Below, piece by piece: positions 5,188 to 6,710 of a DNA stretch of 6,710 nucleotides. The translations under genes and the position numbers were made by a program. The DNA comes from Verrucomicrobiota bacterium. Its GTDB lineage: Bacteria > Verrucomicrobiota > Verrucomicrobiia > Opitutales > Opitutaceae. Each line of letters begins with the position of its first letter. The stretch's first letter is position 1. Below the pieces are notes generated by a model, which made no database searches, was not told where the DNA came from, and saw only the letters and a list, made by a program, of their open reading frames with translations. The stretch covers positions 1-6,710 of the forward strand of contig JAUPWC010000611.1 of NCBI GenBank assembly GCA_030916665.1. Direction: 5' to 3'.

Positions 5188-5606
5188 CAGTGGGCGGGAT
5201 AGATCAGGGGGATGCTCTGCCGGCCGTGGCGGCGGTAGAGCTTGAAATCAGAATCCGAGGTGAAGACACGCGAGCGGTCGTGCAGTTCGCTCATGCGGAC
5301 GAGGCTGGCGTCGGCCAGCGACATGGGCAGGTCCTGGTATTTGGCCAGGAGGCGGGCGATCGCCTCCTGATGGTCGTTCAGGTCGAAGGCGAGCAGCAGG
5401 CCGCCGCTGCGCAGCAGTTCGAAAACCGTTTTGCCGGCCGGATCGCAGTGCTCGGTCAGGTGCAGGCATTCGGAGACCACGGCCTCGCAGGTGAGCATCG
5501 GCTCGGATAATTCGCGGATGCAGGCGCAGGCCCAGCCATGCAGCGGATCATGCCGGTCCAGAAAGGCGACCAGCGGCCCCGTATCAAGAACGACGGGAGC
5601 GGCCAT
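5187..5606 (-). CDS. PIN-domain toxin of a type II TA module
   Basis: The 139-residue protein is a full PIN domain, a presumed Mg2+-dependent RNase. All four acidic positions are visible: D8 in VVLDTGPLVAFLD, E46 in VVSECLHL, D99 in SLADASLVRM, and D118/D120 in FTSDSDFKLYR. It differs clearly from the VapC at 2270-2671 and belongs to a separate PIN subgroup. The start ATG 5606 gives the normal strand-1 beginning and lies inside the end of the antitoxin gene (23-base overlap), so translation is coupled. Its TGA overlaps the exporter ATG by one base (TGATG). The upstream ribbon-helix-helix protein is the expected antitoxin. Confidence 0.9.
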   Translation of the reverse strand: MAAPVVLDTGPLVAFLDRHDPLHGWACACIRELSEPMLTCEAVVSECLHLTEHCDPAGKTVFELLRSGGLLLAFDLNDHQEAIARLLAKYQDLPMSLADASLVRMSELHDRSRVFTSDSDFKLYRRHGRQSIPLIYPAH

Positions 5607-5835
5607 AGCCCGGCAGTTTTTTGCTCAGGGTCGAGAGATTGCCGGGGCCGTCGAGGGCGCCGGCCAGATGCCCGATTTTGTCCCAGAGCGTGCCGGAGGA
5701 ACCGGCGTTGGCACCGGCGGACTGCCGGGCAAAGGCTTCGCGCAACACGGCCGATTTGGTGGTGCGGCGCCGGGCGGCGGCGGCCTGCAGCCGGGCATGT
5801 TCGGCCGCGCTCAGCTTGACGGTCACGGTGGGCAT
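5584..5835 (-). CDS. Ribbon-helix-helix (CopG-type) antitoxin
   Basis: The 83-residue protein starts with PTVTVKLSAAEHARLQAAAARRRTTKSAVLREAF as a strand followed by two helices (residues 2-36), the ribbon-helix-helix DNA-binding fold. The C-terminal part carries LAGALDGPGNLSTLSKKLPGYG, a motif I recall from antitoxins paired with PIN toxins (DLxGxxxGPxDLSTxxxxxxGYG). This tail is expected to bind and block the toxin. It overlaps the toxin gene by 23 bases. No Shine-Dalgarno motif precedes ATG 5835. It probably represses its own promoter in the 47-base gap after oppC. Confidence 0.85.
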   Translation of the reverse strand: MPTVTVKLSAAEHARLQAAAARRRTTKSAVLREAFARQSAGANAGSSGTLWDKIGHLAGALDGPGNLSTLSKKLPGYGRSRRS

Positions 5836-5844
5836 GGAAAACCG

Positions 5845-5870
5845 GTATTACCCGCTTGGCAGAGTGTCAA
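5845..5870 (-). promoter_or_regulatory. Possible promoter and operator of the RHH-PIN module
   Basis: On the minus strand a perfect -35 hexamer TTGACA (5870-5865) lies in the 47-base gap after the oppC stop. TAATAC (5850-5845) resembles a -10, but the spacer is only 14 bases; TACCGG at 17 bases is spaced correctly but poor. The interrupted palindrome GGTA-A-TACC (5851-5843) overlaps the -10 region and could be the antitoxin operator. The presence of a promoter is likely, the exact elements less so. It would also drive the exporter. Confidence 0.4.
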
Positions 5871-5882
5871 TACGCGGATCGC

Positions 5883-6710
5883 TCAGTCCTTGGCTCCGCG
5901 CACGTCGAGGGCGTCGCGGAGGCCGTCGCCGAGGAAGTTGAGGGAGAAGAGCGTGAGCGAGAACAGCGCGCCGGGGAAGACGAGCAGCCACCAGTATTCC
6001 TCCATCTTCTTGGCGCCGTCATTGATGAGCGTGCCCCACGAGCTCATGGGCGGCTGCACGCCGAGGCCGAGGAAGCTCAGGAAAGCCTCGAGCAGCATGA
6101 CGGCCGGGATGGTGAGCGTGGCATAGACGATGATCGGGCCGAGGGCGTTGGGCAGGAGGTGGCGGAAGATGATGCGGCGGTTGCCGAAGCCGAGCGAGCG
6201 GGCGGCCTCGATGAACTCCATTTTCTTCAGCGACATGATCTGGCCGCGGACGATGCGCGCCATGGTGAGCCATTCCACCGCGCCGATGGCCACGAAGAGC
6301 AGCACGATGTTCCGGCCGAAGAAAACCATGAGCAGGATGACGAAGATCGTGAAGGGCAGGGCGTAAATGATGTCCACGATGCGCATCATCACGGCGTCGG
6401 TGCGTCCGCCGACCCAGCCGGCCACCGCGCCGTAAACGACGCCGATGGTCAGGGCGACGAAGGTGGCGCAGAGACCGACGCCGAGCGAGATGCGTCCGCC
6501 GTAAAGGATGCGCACGAGCAGGTCGCGGCCGAGCTGGTCGGTGCCGAGCCAGTGTTCCGCGCCGGGGGCGGCGAAGGTGTTGTCGAGGTCCTGTTCCGCG
6601 TAGTCGTAGGGGCTCAGCCAGGGGCCGACGATGCAGGCAAGGGAGAGCACGATGAGCATGACGCCGCCGGTCACGGCCAGGCGGTTGCGGCGCAGGCGCA
6701 GCCAGGCGTC
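5883..6710 (-). CDS. oppC: Oligopeptide ABC transporter permease OppC, N-terminus cut off
   Basis: OppC is one of the two inner-membrane permeases of the OppABCDF peptide importer. The frame enters from the window edge (DAWLRLRRNRLA, the typical basic OppC N-terminal stretch) and runs 275 residues to a TGA at 5883; only the first few tens of residues are missing. Counting from the GTG at 6674: first membrane segment at 4-20; GTDQLGRDLLVRILYGGR at 44-61, the conserved OppC/DppC motif; the ATPase-coupling EAA loop MEFIEAARSLGFGNRRIIF at 152-170; MSSWGTLINDG at 210-220; and the final membrane segment about 229-250 followed by FLGDGLRDALDVR. All conserved parts are intact. The rest of the importer operon should lie beyond the right edge. 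The TA module starts 47 bases downstream. Confidence 0.95.
   Translation of the reverse strand, partial: DAWLRLRRNRLAVTGGVMLIVLSLACIVGPWLSPYDYAEQDLDNTFAAPGAEHWLGTDQLGRDLLVRILYGGRISLGVGLCATFVALTIGVVYGAVAGWVGGRTDAVMMRIVDIIYALPFTIFVILLMVFFGRNIVLLFVAIGAVEWLTMARIVRGQIMSLKKMEFIEAARSLGFGNRRIIFRHLLPNALGPIIVYATLTIPAVMLLEAFLSFLGLGVQPPMSSWGTLINDGAKKMEEYWWLLVFPGALFSLTLFSLNFLGDGLRDALDVRGAKD

Noticed and set aside
3391..5202. A 603-codon open frame on the plus strand
   Set aside because: It is antisense to the ABC exporter, whose minus-strand frame has every ATPase motif intact. The plus-strand product is repetitive acidic/glycine-rich sequence typical of a shadow frame.

Overview
The window reads as part of a chromosome from a high-GC, Gram-negative-type bacterium. 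The clear genes use G/C-ending codons heavily, which also produces long mirror ORFs on the other strand. The rpsO-pnp order, a DUF721/DciA-type protein, an MsbA-like exporter and an OppC permease fit many phyla. A verrucomicrobial (Opitutaceae-like) source is my best guess, partly because of the AAGTAAC tandem repeat beside the DUF721 gene. That guess rests on recall and is weak. No phage, IS, CRISPR, tRNA or rRNA is visible.

Every gene supported here lies on the minus strand, so transcription runs from high to low coordinates. In that order: the C-terminal 275 residues of an oligopeptide permease OppC (6710-5883); a ribbon-helix-helix antitoxin overlapping a PIN-domain toxin (5835-5187); an MsbA-like ABC exporter whose start codon overlaps the toxin stop (5187-3445); a repeat-rich intergenic hairpin (about 3351-3417); a DUF721/DciA-like protein (3344-2961); a second TA module of VapBC type (2919-2270); an Imm53-family gene joined to vapC by an ATGA overlap but carrying a net +1 frameshift (2273-1946); a structured leader and rpsO (1725-1462) with a clear intrinsic terminator; and the first 391 codons of pnp (1174 to the window edge), preceded by a leader with two hairpins.

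The core genes (rpsO, pnp, the DUF721 gene, the exporter, oppC) are ordinary housekeeping or transport functions. The accessory content is two unrelated PIN-toxin modules less than 3 kb apart. One is inserted just behind oppC and coupled to the exporter; the other lies between the DUF721 gene and rpsO and carries the immunity-like gene. The vapB-vapC-imm53 arrangement is the most unusual gene combination here. The four consecutive hairpins in front of rpsO are the best candidate for an undescribed regulatory RNA, possibly an S15 autoregulatory leader.
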